Below, piece after piece: positions 24,513 through 31,595 of a DNA stretch of 64,000 nucleotides (within the stretch, counting starts at the first letter, position 1; each line of letters starts with the position of its first letter). The translations under genes were made by a program, and so were the position numbers. This DNA is from Floridanema evergladense (GTDB lineage: Bacteria; Cyanobacteriota; Cyanobacteriia; Cyanobacteriales; Aerosakkonemataceae), in assembly GCF_041929205.1 (NCBI RefSeq), contig NZ_JBHFNT010000067.1, one strand, 5' to 3'. The notes beneath the pieces were generated by a model. The model searched no databases. It saw only the letters and a program-made list of their open reading frames with translations, and was not told the origin of the DNA.

Positions 24513-25508
24513 CTAATCATTTTCCCCTCTTAGCTCTAAATCAACACGCCAACGTTTACCACAATTTTTGCAAGTATATTTTTGCTGACCGTTAGTGTAT
24601 CCCTTTTCTTTAACTTTATTAGAACGACATTTAGGACAAACTACTTCTGCAATTAACCAGCCTTTACCAGATGATTTTTTAGTAGTTGTTGGTTCAGGAG
24701 TTGACACATTTTCGGATACTTCTGTAAGCAAGTCAGCAACATTTTTAAGCTGTTCTGTTACTGTTTCTTGAACAGGGAAAATTTTCCCTACTTCAGTAAT
24801 AACAGGTTCTTCAATAATTGCTTGGCTCAATATTTCCGGCTGAACAACTTCTGATGTTTCTGTTTCTACTAAAGCAACTGTTGTCGCTAATGTACAAACT
24901 TCTACTAATTCTGGAGTAGTTTCTATAGCAGAATTTTCGCTGTTCAAAGGTGTTACTAATAACTCCTCTGAATGTGGGGTTTCTAATACTGGAAGAATTG
25001 AGTTTTCCGGTAATTTTATTTCTGCTAAGGCTATTTGTTCAACTGGCAATTTGCCATTGGTTGAAGTTTCTGGTAAATGATTTGCTGCTACTTCAACCTC
25101 AGCAGTTTCTTGGGGAGTGACTGGAGTCGGAGGAATCCAATTGGGATCGGGTGCGGGAATTTTGGGCAGAATGATTATTGGTTTTTTTGGTTGAGTTCTT
25201 GTGTTGTGGTTTAATCGACTGATGCGATCGCCTATATTTTCCTGAATGCTATAAGTAACTGGCAAAACTGTTTGCTTAGAAACCGCTTTTTTCACCAAAG
25301 CTGCAATATGTTCCGATGGATCGGGAGGTGGGCCAAAATTTTCTTCCTCTTTGGCAGGCGATGATACTTTTGTCGCTGGAAAATGCGATACTGATGAAGG
25401 TAAGCTATAATGATTTTCCTTTGATTCTGTTAACTCAGGTTTCGGCAAAGGGGGAACGAATTTGATTGCACGTGCTAAACGTCGATATGGTTCTAGGTGA
25501 TCTGTCAC
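24513..25508 (-). CDS. Disordered protein with C-terminal transposase-like zinc ribbon
   Basis: 331 residues. The first ~280 are low-complexity: Pro/Glu/Thr/Val-rich with no hydrophobic core and repeated TE/VE segments. The last ~50 hold a zinc ribbon: CPKCRSNKVKEKGYTNGQQ then YTCKNCGKRW, i.e. two CxxC pairs with the K-x-G-x3-G-x-Q spacing known from the N-terminal domain of IS1-type InsA transposase proteins. A DNA-binding role is therefore plausible. No catalytic transposase part follows. The gene is in an ordinary chromosomal context, convergent with GNAT. Confidence 0.75.
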   Translation of the reverse strand: MTDHLEPYRRLARAIKFVPPLPKPELTESKENHYSLPSSVSHFPATKVSSPAKEEENFGPPPDPSEHIAALVKKAVSKQTVLPVTYSIQENIGDRISRLNHNTRTQPKKPIIILPKIPAPDPNWIPPTPVTPQETAEVEVAANHLPETSTNGKLPVEQIALAEIKLPENSILPVLETPHSEELLVTPLNSENSAIETTPELVEVCTLATTVALVETETSEVVQPEILSQAIIEEPVITEVGKIFPVQETVTEQLKNVADLLTEVSENVSTPEPTTTKKSSGKGWLIAEVVCPKCRSNKVKEKGYTNGQQKYTCKNCGKRWRVDLELRGEND

Positions 25509-25784
25509 ATTCTGCTCCTGATGTCTAAGAGTTGCTCTTTAATTTAGTCTTAATGTAGTCCAATATACTAAAATAAGGATCTAAACTTGAAAAAAACGTT
25601 ATGATTTCAGGTTTAAACTTAGTCTTAAGATTAATTACAGTTGCTTAGTGTTTATCTCTAAAAGTAGGGAAAAATGACAAATTGCTTCTTTCTGCCTCTC
25701 TACAATCAACAACAGATAGATTTTTCGATCGCTAACCTGAGTGACAGACTGATGGCATCAGGTCTGATAAGGTAATTTACAGCT

Positions 25785-26540
25785 ATGTATGATGACGACG
25801 ACCTGACCTTACTTGACCCAGAAGCCGATCTGCAAAGTCCCTTGGATCGGCTAGAACCGCTTGACGAGGAAGAGGTTGCTAAACCCGATCCAGAGGCAAT
25901 GTTGGCGCTGTTGAATGCGCCGGAAACACACCAAAGAATGGTGGCAACCAGAGCTTTTTGTGAGTTACAAGATCGACGGGCTATTCCCCATTTAATTCGC
26001 TTGTTGACTGATGCTTGTCCGTTGGTGCGGGTAAGTGCTGCTTATGCTTTGGGACGTAACCCTAGTGGTGATGCGGTAGAACCGCTGATTAACCAGTTAA
26101 ACCGAGATTGGAATGGTTATGTCCGTAAAGGTATCGTTTGGGCGTTGGGGAACTGTCGCGATCGCCGTTCTGTCGCCCCGCTGACTGATGCTTTACGAAC
26201 CGATATTTCGGCTGTACGTTTATGGGCAGCTAGTTCTTTGGCACAAATGGCTGAGTTGGGCTATGAAGCTGTAGTCGCTTCCATTCCTCCGTTGATTGAA
26301 GCTTTGATTCAAGATCCAATTGCAGCGGTGCGGAGTAACTGTGCTTGGTCTTTGGGGCAACTTTGTCGGGAATTACCATCAAATGTAGTTTATGCTGGTG
26401 CGATCGATGCTCTGATTCTAGTGATGGAAGAAGACGCTGATATGGGAGTCAGAGAAGACGCGAAAGCTTCTCTGTTACGAGTTGGCGACCCTCGCGGATT
26501 ACAAGTGATTGAAAAAATGGGTCAAGAAGGGTTGCTCTAA
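25785..26540 (+). CDS. HEAT-repeat protein
   Basis: 251 residues. An acidic N-terminus (MYDDDDLTLLDPEADL) precedes HEAT/PBS-lyase-type helical repeats, seen as RAFCELQDRRAIPHLIRLLTD, VRVSAAYALGRNPSGDAVEP, VRKGIVWALGNCRDRRSVAP, VRLWAASSLAQM and VRSNCAWSLGQL. Such solenoids are scaffolds; in cyanobacteria some are phycobilin lyases (CpcE/F-like). It lacks phycobilisome gene neighbours, so a general scaffold role is safer. ATG at 25785. Confidence 0.82.
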   Translation: MYDDDDLTLLDPEADLQSPLDRLEPLDEEEVAKPDPEAMLALLNAPETHQRMVATRAFCELQDRRAIPHLIRLLTDACPLVRVSAAYALGRNPSGDAVEPLINQLNRDWNGYVRKGIVWALGNCRDRRSVAPLTDALRTDISAVRLWAASSLAQMAELGYEAVVASIPPLIEALIQDPIAAVRSNCAWSLGQLCRELPSNVVYAGAIDALILVMEEDADMGVREDAKASLLRVGDPRGLQVIEKMGQEGLL

Positions 26541-26545
26541 CTTCC

Positions 26546-26686
26546 GGCTCTCCCGTACTTGTGGTGGAAAACTCTGGTTTTAGGGACTGGGGACTGGGGA
26601 CTGGGGACTGGGGACTGGGAAACCTTGTGGAGTAAGCACTTTGCTAATTAATTAGGTTTACTTATCACCATGAGTACGGGAGAGCC
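26546..26686. repeat. Inverted-repeat element with heptamers, CCACCACAAG-type copy 2
   Basis: 141 bases bounded by perfect 14-base inverted arms GGCTCTCCCGTACT (26546-26559) and AGTACGGGAGAGCC (26673-26686). The left side continues with TGTGGTGGAAAACTCTGG, shared with 7111-7140 and 60611-60642, then five GGGGACT heptamers. It lies between convergent genes and shows no ORF; it looks like a non-autonomous element. Confidence 0.7.
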
Positions 26687-26710
26687 TAACTTCCTTGGAG
26701 GATTTTGATT

Positions 26711-26959
26711 TTAGCCATAATCCTGGTTTTGAGTACTGGGATTTGATGCAAATTCGATGTATTGACTGTCTAGTAAAAAGTTGCCTCTGGCGAAGCGCAC
26801 GCCCCAATAACCTCCGGGACGGCGATCGATCACTATTCCTTCTTCACCTAACTTAATCACATCTGGTGGACGCAGCATCGGCATCGGTTCGGCTGTTTTC
26901 ACGTAAGGTGGTAATGCTACGACTCGGACTTTTGCGCCAATGGGAAATTCTTTGCTCAT
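26711..26959 (-). CDS. sipA: SipA, NblS-interacting regulator (DUF3148)
   Basis: 82 residues that match the DUF3148 family across almost the entire length: GAKVRVVALPPYVKTAEPMPMLRP, then LGEEGIVIDRRPGGYWGVRF and FLLDSQYIE, a small SH3-like barrel. In Synechococcus and Synechocystis SipA binds the ATP-binding domain of the histidine kinase NblS/Hik33 and stimulates it, affecting light and nutrient-stress signalling. The C-terminal tail (ASNPSTQNQDYG) is variable. The kinase is not in this window. Confidence 0.88.
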   Translation of the reverse strand: MSKEFPIGAKVRVVALPPYVKTAEPMPMLRPPDVIKLGEEGIVIDRRPGGYWGVRFARGNFLLDSQYIEFASNPSTQNQDYG

Positions 26960-27002
26960 TTTGAATGTCAGAAGTTTAGATTTTACTGAATATGATATTT
27001 AG

Positions 27003-27031
27003 ATCCCCGACTTCTTCAAGAAGTCGGGGAT
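27003..27031. repeat. ATCCCCGACTTCTT hairpin between cbiX and sipA
   Basis: A 14-base inverted repeat with a one-base centre (arms ATCCCCGACTTCTT and AAGAAGTCGGGGAT). It lies 12 bases after the cbiX stop on the minus strand and before sipA. A terminator is possible but no U-tract is present; the motif also has the look of a dispersed cyanobacterial repeat. Confidence 0.6.
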
Positions 27032-27042
27032 TTGATCAGCAG

Positions 27043-28050
27043 TTAAGGTGCTTGCCAAATTTTTTGATGATATTTTTCTAGATCGGCGTAAGGATCTTCA
27101 GTTGGGTGTGAGTGGTCGTGACTGTGGTGATGATGGTGATGATGGTGAGAATGTCCGCGATCGTGGCTATGTCCATTGCCGTTTTTACTAACAGCAGCAA
27201 GGCGAAATTTACACATTTCACAGTTCATTTGTACTTCGCCTAATTGGGTTTCAATTTCCCGTTCTCGCATTACTTGAAACAGTTGGGGATGAATGCCCAT
27301 TTCTGGCAAACAAGTCATTTCTATTTCGGGAAATTGGGCTTGTTGTTGGGCGGTAATGTCGAAAATCTTTTTTACTAAAAGTCCGGTAAAGAGGAAGTAA
27401 GGTAAAACGATAATTCGCTTGGGTTGATAAAGTCTGGCGCGACGAAATCCTTCTTCTAAACGGGGGTGGGTAATGCCGATAAAACAGGTTTCTACTGTGG
27501 AATAACCGCTGCCTTCCCAAAGGATTCGTGCTAGTTTGTAAACGTCGCCGTTAGCGTCGGGGTCGCTGGAACCTCGCCCGACAAATAGTAAAACTGTTTC
27601 GGGTCTTGGATATTTTTCGTTGTCTAGTTGAGCTAGGCGCGATCGCCATATTTCCAATATATTCGGGGTAATTCCAAAGTGCCGACCGTAGTGAAATTTG
27701 AGTTGTGGATATTTAATTTTGGCGCGGTCTAACTCGTTGGTAATATCAAATTTGTTGTGACGGGCGGCAAATAATAAAATTGGTAAAACTGAAAATTCTG
27801 TGTAACCTTGCTCGATGCAGCGATCGATCCCTTCTTGAATTGTCGGGCCAGTTAATTCTAAAAAACATGGTACTACGGGGCGCGATCGATCTAACTCTTG
27901 ATAAGCAGCTGCAAAATCTAAAAAACTCTGTCTTCCCTCTTCATCTTTAGTACCATGACCAATCATTAATAATGGTCTTTGTAGAGGTAATCTGGGAAAT
28001 TCTAAATTCGTTAAGGTAGTCAAAGTCGATAAATTTACGGTAGGCATCAA
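27043..28050 (-). CDS. cbiX: CbiX/SirB-type sirohydrochlorin chelatase with His-rich tail
   Basis: 335 residues with two chelatase half-domains. Domain 1 has the metal-binding His32 in MIGHGTKDEEG and VLPILLFAARHNKFD; domain 2 has FVGRGSSDPDANGD (Arg where domain 1 has His) and VLPYFLFTGLLVKK. The CEMCKF motif near residue 279 may bind metal. A histidine-rich stretch (about 294-316, eight His in a row at its core) is typical of CbiX nickel/cobalt handling. It inserts metal into sirohydrochlorin for cobalamin or siroheme. The riboswitch upstream points to cobalt and B12. Starts at ATG 28050 or 28047. Confidence 0.9.
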   Translation of the reverse strand: MMPTVNLSTLTTLTNLEFPRLPLQRPLLMIGHGTKDEEGRQSFLDFAAAYQELDRSRPVVPCFLELTGPTIQEGIDRCIEQGYTEFSVLPILLFAARHNKFDITNELDRAKIKYPQLKFHYGRHFGITPNILEIWRSRLAQLDNEKYPRPETVLLFVGRGSSDPDANGDVYKLARILWEGSGYSTVETCFIGITHPRLEEGFRRARLYQPKRIIVLPYFLFTGLLVKKIFDITAQQQAQFPEIEMTCLPEMGIHPQLFQVMREREIETQLGEVQMNCEMCKFRLAAVSKNGNGHSHDRGHSHHHHHHHHSHDHSHPTEDPYADLEKYHQKIWQAP

Positions 28051-28065
28051 TTAATTATCCTTTCT

Positions 28066-28080
28066 CCTGTGCGACGCAGG
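28066..28080 (-). promoter_or_regulatory. Hairpin next to the cbiX ribosome site
   Basis: On the minus strand CCTGCGTCGCACAGG can fold, and its right arm runs into GGAG, the likely ribosome binding site before the cbiX ATG. It is suited to act as the switching element of the adjacent riboswitch at translation level. This is inference from position only. Confidence 0.45.
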
Positions 28081-28089
28081 AAATTAAAG

Positions 28090-28232
28090 TGAACGTTAAC
28101 AAGTAGGTGTTCTGGCTAACGATAAGACAAAGACAGCTGATGACTGCCTATTCTATACGCTTACAGCTGCGGCACAGCCCCGGACTTACACCGGAGTTTC
28201 CCTACTTTGCTAGATTTAGCGTGCTTTGATAT
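28090..28232 (-). ncRNA. Cobalamin riboswitch
   Basis: On the minus strand the leader of cbiX carries the conserved B12-riboswitch core: AAGTCCGGGGCTGTGCCGCA followed by GCTGTAAGCG, then after the variable arm GCCAGAACACCTACTTG, which corresponds to the B12 box. The order and spacing fit the class. Adenosyl- or other cobalamins would shut the gene down when B12 is plentiful. Exact ends are estimates. Confidence 0.85.
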
Positions 28233-28380
28233 CTTAACTGATTCAATGGTTTAGTGAAATGGGGGGGTAGAGGATTTTTTGGCAGTACCGCTATTTAAGC
28301 TTACAATGAATTATGAGCAATTAGTTACTTTTTTCAAGTAAATCTTATATAGAAAACTAGATAATTGTCAACAAAAAACT

Positions 28381-28740
28381 ATGTTTAGAAAACTGCGCGG
28401 CGGATTACTAGTAGGGATTGGTTATATGCTTTCTCCCCTGTCTTGGTGGAATGATTTATTTTTCAATTTACCCATCTCTCTATTATTTGGTTATTTGGTT
28501 GGTTGGTTAAATGCTGACTGGTTTTTACCGGGTACAATTGTGGGTTACTGGCTCTCTAATGTACTAGGAATTTTGATGATGCAGGTTGGTGCAATGGATA
28601 TGTTTTTAGCAGGAGAAAAGCGAAATGTAAAGCGCGATGTATTGATTGGACTTGGTGGTTCAACGCTTTACACTTTAGTAATTGCGGCGCTAGTTTATTT
28701 TCATTTAGTAGAAGTACCAGCTTTTTTGATGAATCATTAA
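28381..28740 (+). CDS. Small integral membrane protein of unknown function
   Basis: 119 residues with about three hydrophobic segments: DLFFNLPISLLFGYLVGWL, FLPGTIVGYWLSNVLGILMM and VLIGLGGSTLYTLVIAALVY. An amphipathic N-terminus (MFRKLRGGLLVGIGYMLS) precedes them. It is conserved in character with cyanobacterial hypothetical proteins, but I do not recognise a named family. It is divergent from the riboswitch leader of cbiX (promoters in the ~150 bases between). Confidence 0.7.
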   Translation: MFRKLRGGLLVGIGYMLSPLSWWNDLFFNLPISLLFGYLVGWLNADWFLPGTIVGYWLSNVLGILMMQVGAMDMFLAGEKRNVKRDVLIGLGGSTLYTLVIAALVYFHLVEVPAFLMNH

Positions 28741-28841
28741 AACAGTAATGTATAAGTAGTAGGAACTCCATTACTACTACTTATACTTGCTACTAATTAG
28801 AATTAGAAGAGCGAGTCTTTTTCGATCGCTTTATGAAAAAA

Positions 28842-29279
28842 TCAACTAAGGTCAAATTCCCAAGGTCTACTGATGATTTCTTCATAACAAACTTGCGGGG
28901 GGAAGCTAGGAGCAAATATGCAGGCACAAGCCATAGCGTAATAAGAATTTGTGTGAGAGACAACCAATATTCCCTCAGTTTGAGGATTATATTGTTCGAT
29001 CAATTCTTGTGCTCCCACAAACTTAATTGCTGGATCGTCATGCAGCATTAAGCCCATTGGTAATTCTATGGCACCGGAAACTTCTTTTACATTGGGTAGA
29101 TTAACAATCACTAAACAGCGACCATGTTCTAACCAACCTTGATAGGCCAGCGCACCTAACATAATATCTTTAGATTGAACTAAAAGTTCTCCGCATATTT
29201 GCAATCCCAGTAAAATTTCCTCTTTTAAGGAATCTAACTGTAAATTTTGCTTCCGGGGATGATTGTATTCATAGTTCAT
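28842..29279 (-). CDS. Hypothetical protein
   Basis: 145 residues from MNYEYNHPRKQNLQ (an ATG at 29288 would add three). No family recognised. The sequence is a mixed alpha/beta protein with GLQICGELLVQSKDIMLGAL, HGRCLVIVNLPNVKEV and GILVVSHTNSYYAMAC, suggesting a small globular domain; an acidic C-terminus (EEIISRPWEFDLS) closes it. No signal peptide or membrane helix. Codon usage is like the surrounding genes. It sits beside a degraded GAF gene. Confidence 0.6.
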   Translation of the reverse strand: MNYEYNHPRKQNLQLDSLKEEILLGLQICGELLVQSKDIMLGALAYQGWLEHGRCLVIVNLPNVKEVSGAIELPMGLMLHDDPAIKFVGAQELIEQYNPQTEGILVVSHTNSYYAMACACIFAPSFPPQVCYEEIISRPWEFDLS

Positions 29280-29427
29280 AATCAACAAGGTAACTTGATT
29301 AGTTTAACTCCAAGTTAAAGCAAGTAAAACTATGTTGAATCTGTCAGTGGTGTTAAAACTAAATATTCCTTAAGAGGTGTGGTACGATCGCGATCGTCAC
29401 TTATAAACCTGAAGCAATAACTATTGA

Positions 29428-29740
29428 GTGAAATGGTACAGTTTATGGGTTGGGATCGTCCCTTTGACTTACTTACCTAAGCTCAGCTATTATGATGAAA
29501 GAACAGGTGCGCCTTTAATTACATCCGATGGGCTGGTTTTAGGAACATTATGCGCGAGCCGAAAGTTTGCTAATTGCTCAATGTCAAGATATTACTGGGC
29601 GAAAGAATCCGTAAATCTTTAGATTTAAATGAAATTCTCAATACTACTGTAACGAAAGTCCATCGGTTACTGAAGAGCGATCGCATTTTGATTTTTCACT
29701 TTGAATCAGACTGGAATATTGATTATTTTATACTTTTTTT
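29428..29740 (+). pseudogene. Remnant of a GAF-domain sensor kinase
   Basis: Two overlapping frames show pieces of GAF domains. One (about 29490-29553) reads GAPLITSDGLVLGTLC, the typical end of a GAF domain in cyanobacterial hybrid kinases. The other (about 29590-29720) reads ERIRKSLDLNEILNTTV and LLKSDRILIFHFESDW, the start of a second GAF. The linking helix is missing and both frames end quickly, so the gene is truncated on both sides and frameshifted. The surrounding region 29289-29791 has no other ORF. Confidence 0.75.
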
Positions 29741-29791
29741 TATCCAAGCTATCGTAGCGTCACCAATGTATAGAATGCACCCTGAATCCAA

Positions 29792-30511
29792 TTAGCAAAT
29801 TCTTTCAAAGCAGTATACCAAATAGGTATATATTAAGCGCAGGATTTCTAAAGGTTTACCGATGAAATCCTCTTTTTGTTTCGTAAATTCCTCCCAAGCT
29901 TCATGCTCTACCAGACGTGATAAGGAACGCCAAACTCCAGCTTTTTTAAGAGTTTCACTTTCCACAATTCCGGTAACAACTACTATAGCTCCTTCTTGTT
30001 CTGGTAATTTACATTGGTCTAACTCTTCAGCAAGTTTCTTTCTCATTTCTTGGGTATTTTTGCCGATTTTCCTGGTCGAATCTGGCAATTTTTCCTCTGC
30101 TTTTCTGGCAAAACTCAGTTCTTTGATTTGCGTCCATAAAACTTTAAAACCTAGTTCATCATTATCATCATCAACAATCGATCGATCGATGATTTTCAAA
30201 AAATCTTGCTCTCTTCGTAAAGCACAAGCCGCAAGCTTCCGCACAAATGCTTCTTCAGCAACTTGAGCAATCCAAACTAAAGAATTAAAGATTTCTCGAC
30301 CTTGAAAATCATATCTTTGGCTAGTTCTTAACCCAAAAACTAGTAAAATTAACTCTCCTCCTGTTCTTGATATGATAATTGACGGAGCATTTTTTTGCCT
30401 TAGTCTATCAATCGAATAAAGTAAAGAAGGTTTAATTTGTTTGTTATCATCGCGCACCCAGGTATAGTCATGATTAGGATAAACTCCGCAACTCTGGACA
30501 TATATCTGCAT
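29792..30511 (-). CDS. Third gene of the GTPase operon, unknown family
   Basis: 239 residues from MQIYVQSCGVYPNHDYTW. This start has a perfect AAGGAG seven bases upstream. I do not recognise the family. Visible features: an N-terminal beta-rich section ending in GGELILLVFGLRTSQRYD, then an alpha-helical region with FVRKLAACALRREQDFLKII, a charged linker (ARKAEEKLPDSTRKIGKNTQ), and a C-terminal hydrophobic helix EILRLIYTYLVYCFERI. Eleven bases separate it from the upstream GTPase, so it is co-transcribed and could be a regulator or effector of the two GTPases. Confidence 0.75.
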   Translation of the reverse strand: MQIYVQSCGVYPNHDYTWVRDDNKQIKPSLLYSIDRLRQKNAPSIIISRTGGELILLVFGLRTSQRYDFQGREIFNSLVWIAQVAEEAFVRKLAACALRREQDFLKIIDRSIVDDDNDELGFKVLWTQIKELSFARKAEEKLPDSTRKIGKNTQEMRKKLAEELDQCKLPEQEGAIVVVTGIVESETLKKAGVWRSLSRLVEHEAWEEFTKQKEDFIGKPLEILRLIYTYLVYCFERIC

Positions 30512-30522
30512 TCTAATCTCCT

Positions 30523-31563
30523 TCATTTATTCACGTTTAACCATCCTTCTTCGTCCTGTAAAATTGCAAAACCCTCTGTTGTTTTACAATTTTCTGCGAA
30601 TTCGATCGCTGCTTCTCTAAAAGCATGATCCTCAAAAATATCTCCTAACATTTTGCGGAGATATTTCCAAAGTACGAATCGCTGCTCTAAATGAATATTG
30701 AGCAGAAATCTTAATAAATAGCGCAATGGCTGTTCGCAATCTATTGGTTGATACTTAGGTGTGTTAGTTTTCCGAAAATAAAAGTGGGGATAGTATTGGT
30801 TATTGTAACTTCTGACATCTATTCGCGAAAATTCTACATTTCCTAATGTTTGAATCGGCGTAACAACTACAGCTACATGAGAACGTAAATCCGGCTTATC
30901 AAAAAACTCAATCAAATAACTGTATCCTTTTTGCACACTCTTGAGTAAATCTGTTGGACATTGGCGCATATACTTTTCACATTTAATCGGAACAAAAATC
31001 ACCAATCTTGGTTCCTTCAAATTTTGATAGGACGTTTTAAAATAATCCGTTACAAGATTAGGTTTGTTAATTAAATCATGCCAACGTCCTTCTTCTTCCA
31101 TCAGCGCAGGCGCATCAACAGCAACTAGTACAATTCCGCACTCATCTAACAGTTTTTTTACTGATTCCATATCCGAGGTTAAATCCTTACCTGGAAAATC
31201 AATAAAAAAAAGTTTTACTGTTGCATCCATACCCGTTTTAGCCAAACTAAACTCAAAGTCTTGAGGTTCTGTAGTACCTTTAATTCCTCCTACTACTTCC
31301 AGTTCATTTTGGGTATCAAAACAGCTTTTTAGATCGGATCTTTTATCTTGCAGAATTAACGAAGTTTTTAATTCTGGTCGCAGAATCAAAGAAGTTTTCT
31401 GGGTTGTTCTATCAAACTGTTCGGACATGGCAGTTAAAAGACTGGTTTTTCCCACTCCTCTAGGGCCAAATACAGTAATTTTAATCTTTCTTGGCCCTTC
31501 TAAAGGTTTTTTGAACAGTCTTTTGGCTGATTGGAAGAAGTCCTGATTTTGAGGAGCATTCAT
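30523..31563 (-). CDS. P-loop GTPase-like protein (TRAFAC type), second gene of the operon
   Basis: 346 residues from MNAPQNQDFF. The G1 loop is FGPRGVGKTSLL (Walker Lys39), and G3 is Asp122 in FFIDFPGKD. A possible G4 is in VFVPIKCEKY, not a clean NKxD. The rest forms a single large alpha/beta domain with an extended C-terminus (HAFREAAIEFAENC). It resembles the 'double-GTPase'-like proteins reported in predicted bacterial conflict systems, but this cannot be confirmed by eye. AAGGG lies nine bases before the ATG at 31563; an ATG at 31653 would overlap the upstream gene. Confidence 0.75.
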   Translation of the reverse strand: MNAPQNQDFFQSAKRLFKKPLEGPRKIKITVFGPRGVGKTSLLTAMSEQFDRTTQKTSLILRPELKTSLILQDKRSDLKSCFDTQNELEVVGGIKGTTEPQDFEFSLAKTGMDATVKLFFIDFPGKDLTSDMESVKKLLDECGIVLVAVDAPALMEEEGRWHDLINKPNLVTDYFKTSYQNLKEPRLVIFVPIKCEKYMRQCPTDLLKSVQKGYSYLIEFFDKPDLRSHVAVVVTPIQTLGNVEFSRIDVRSYNNQYYPHFYFRKTNTPKYQPIDCEQPLRYLLRFLLNIHLEQRFVLWKYLRKMLGDIFEDHAFREAAIEFAENCKTTEGFAILQDEEGWLNVNK

Positions 31564-31595
31564 TTTAATTACCCTTATTTTTTTAGAATTGTAGT

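Noticed and set aside
28842..29051. Plus-strand 72-codon ORF (28833-29051)
   Set aside because: Antisense to the hypothetical protein gene at 28842-29279, with no support of its own.
29862..30266. Ser-rich 134-codon ORF on the plus strand
   Set aside because: Antisense to the third gene of the GTPase operon, whose frame has a good ribosome site and proper codon pattern.
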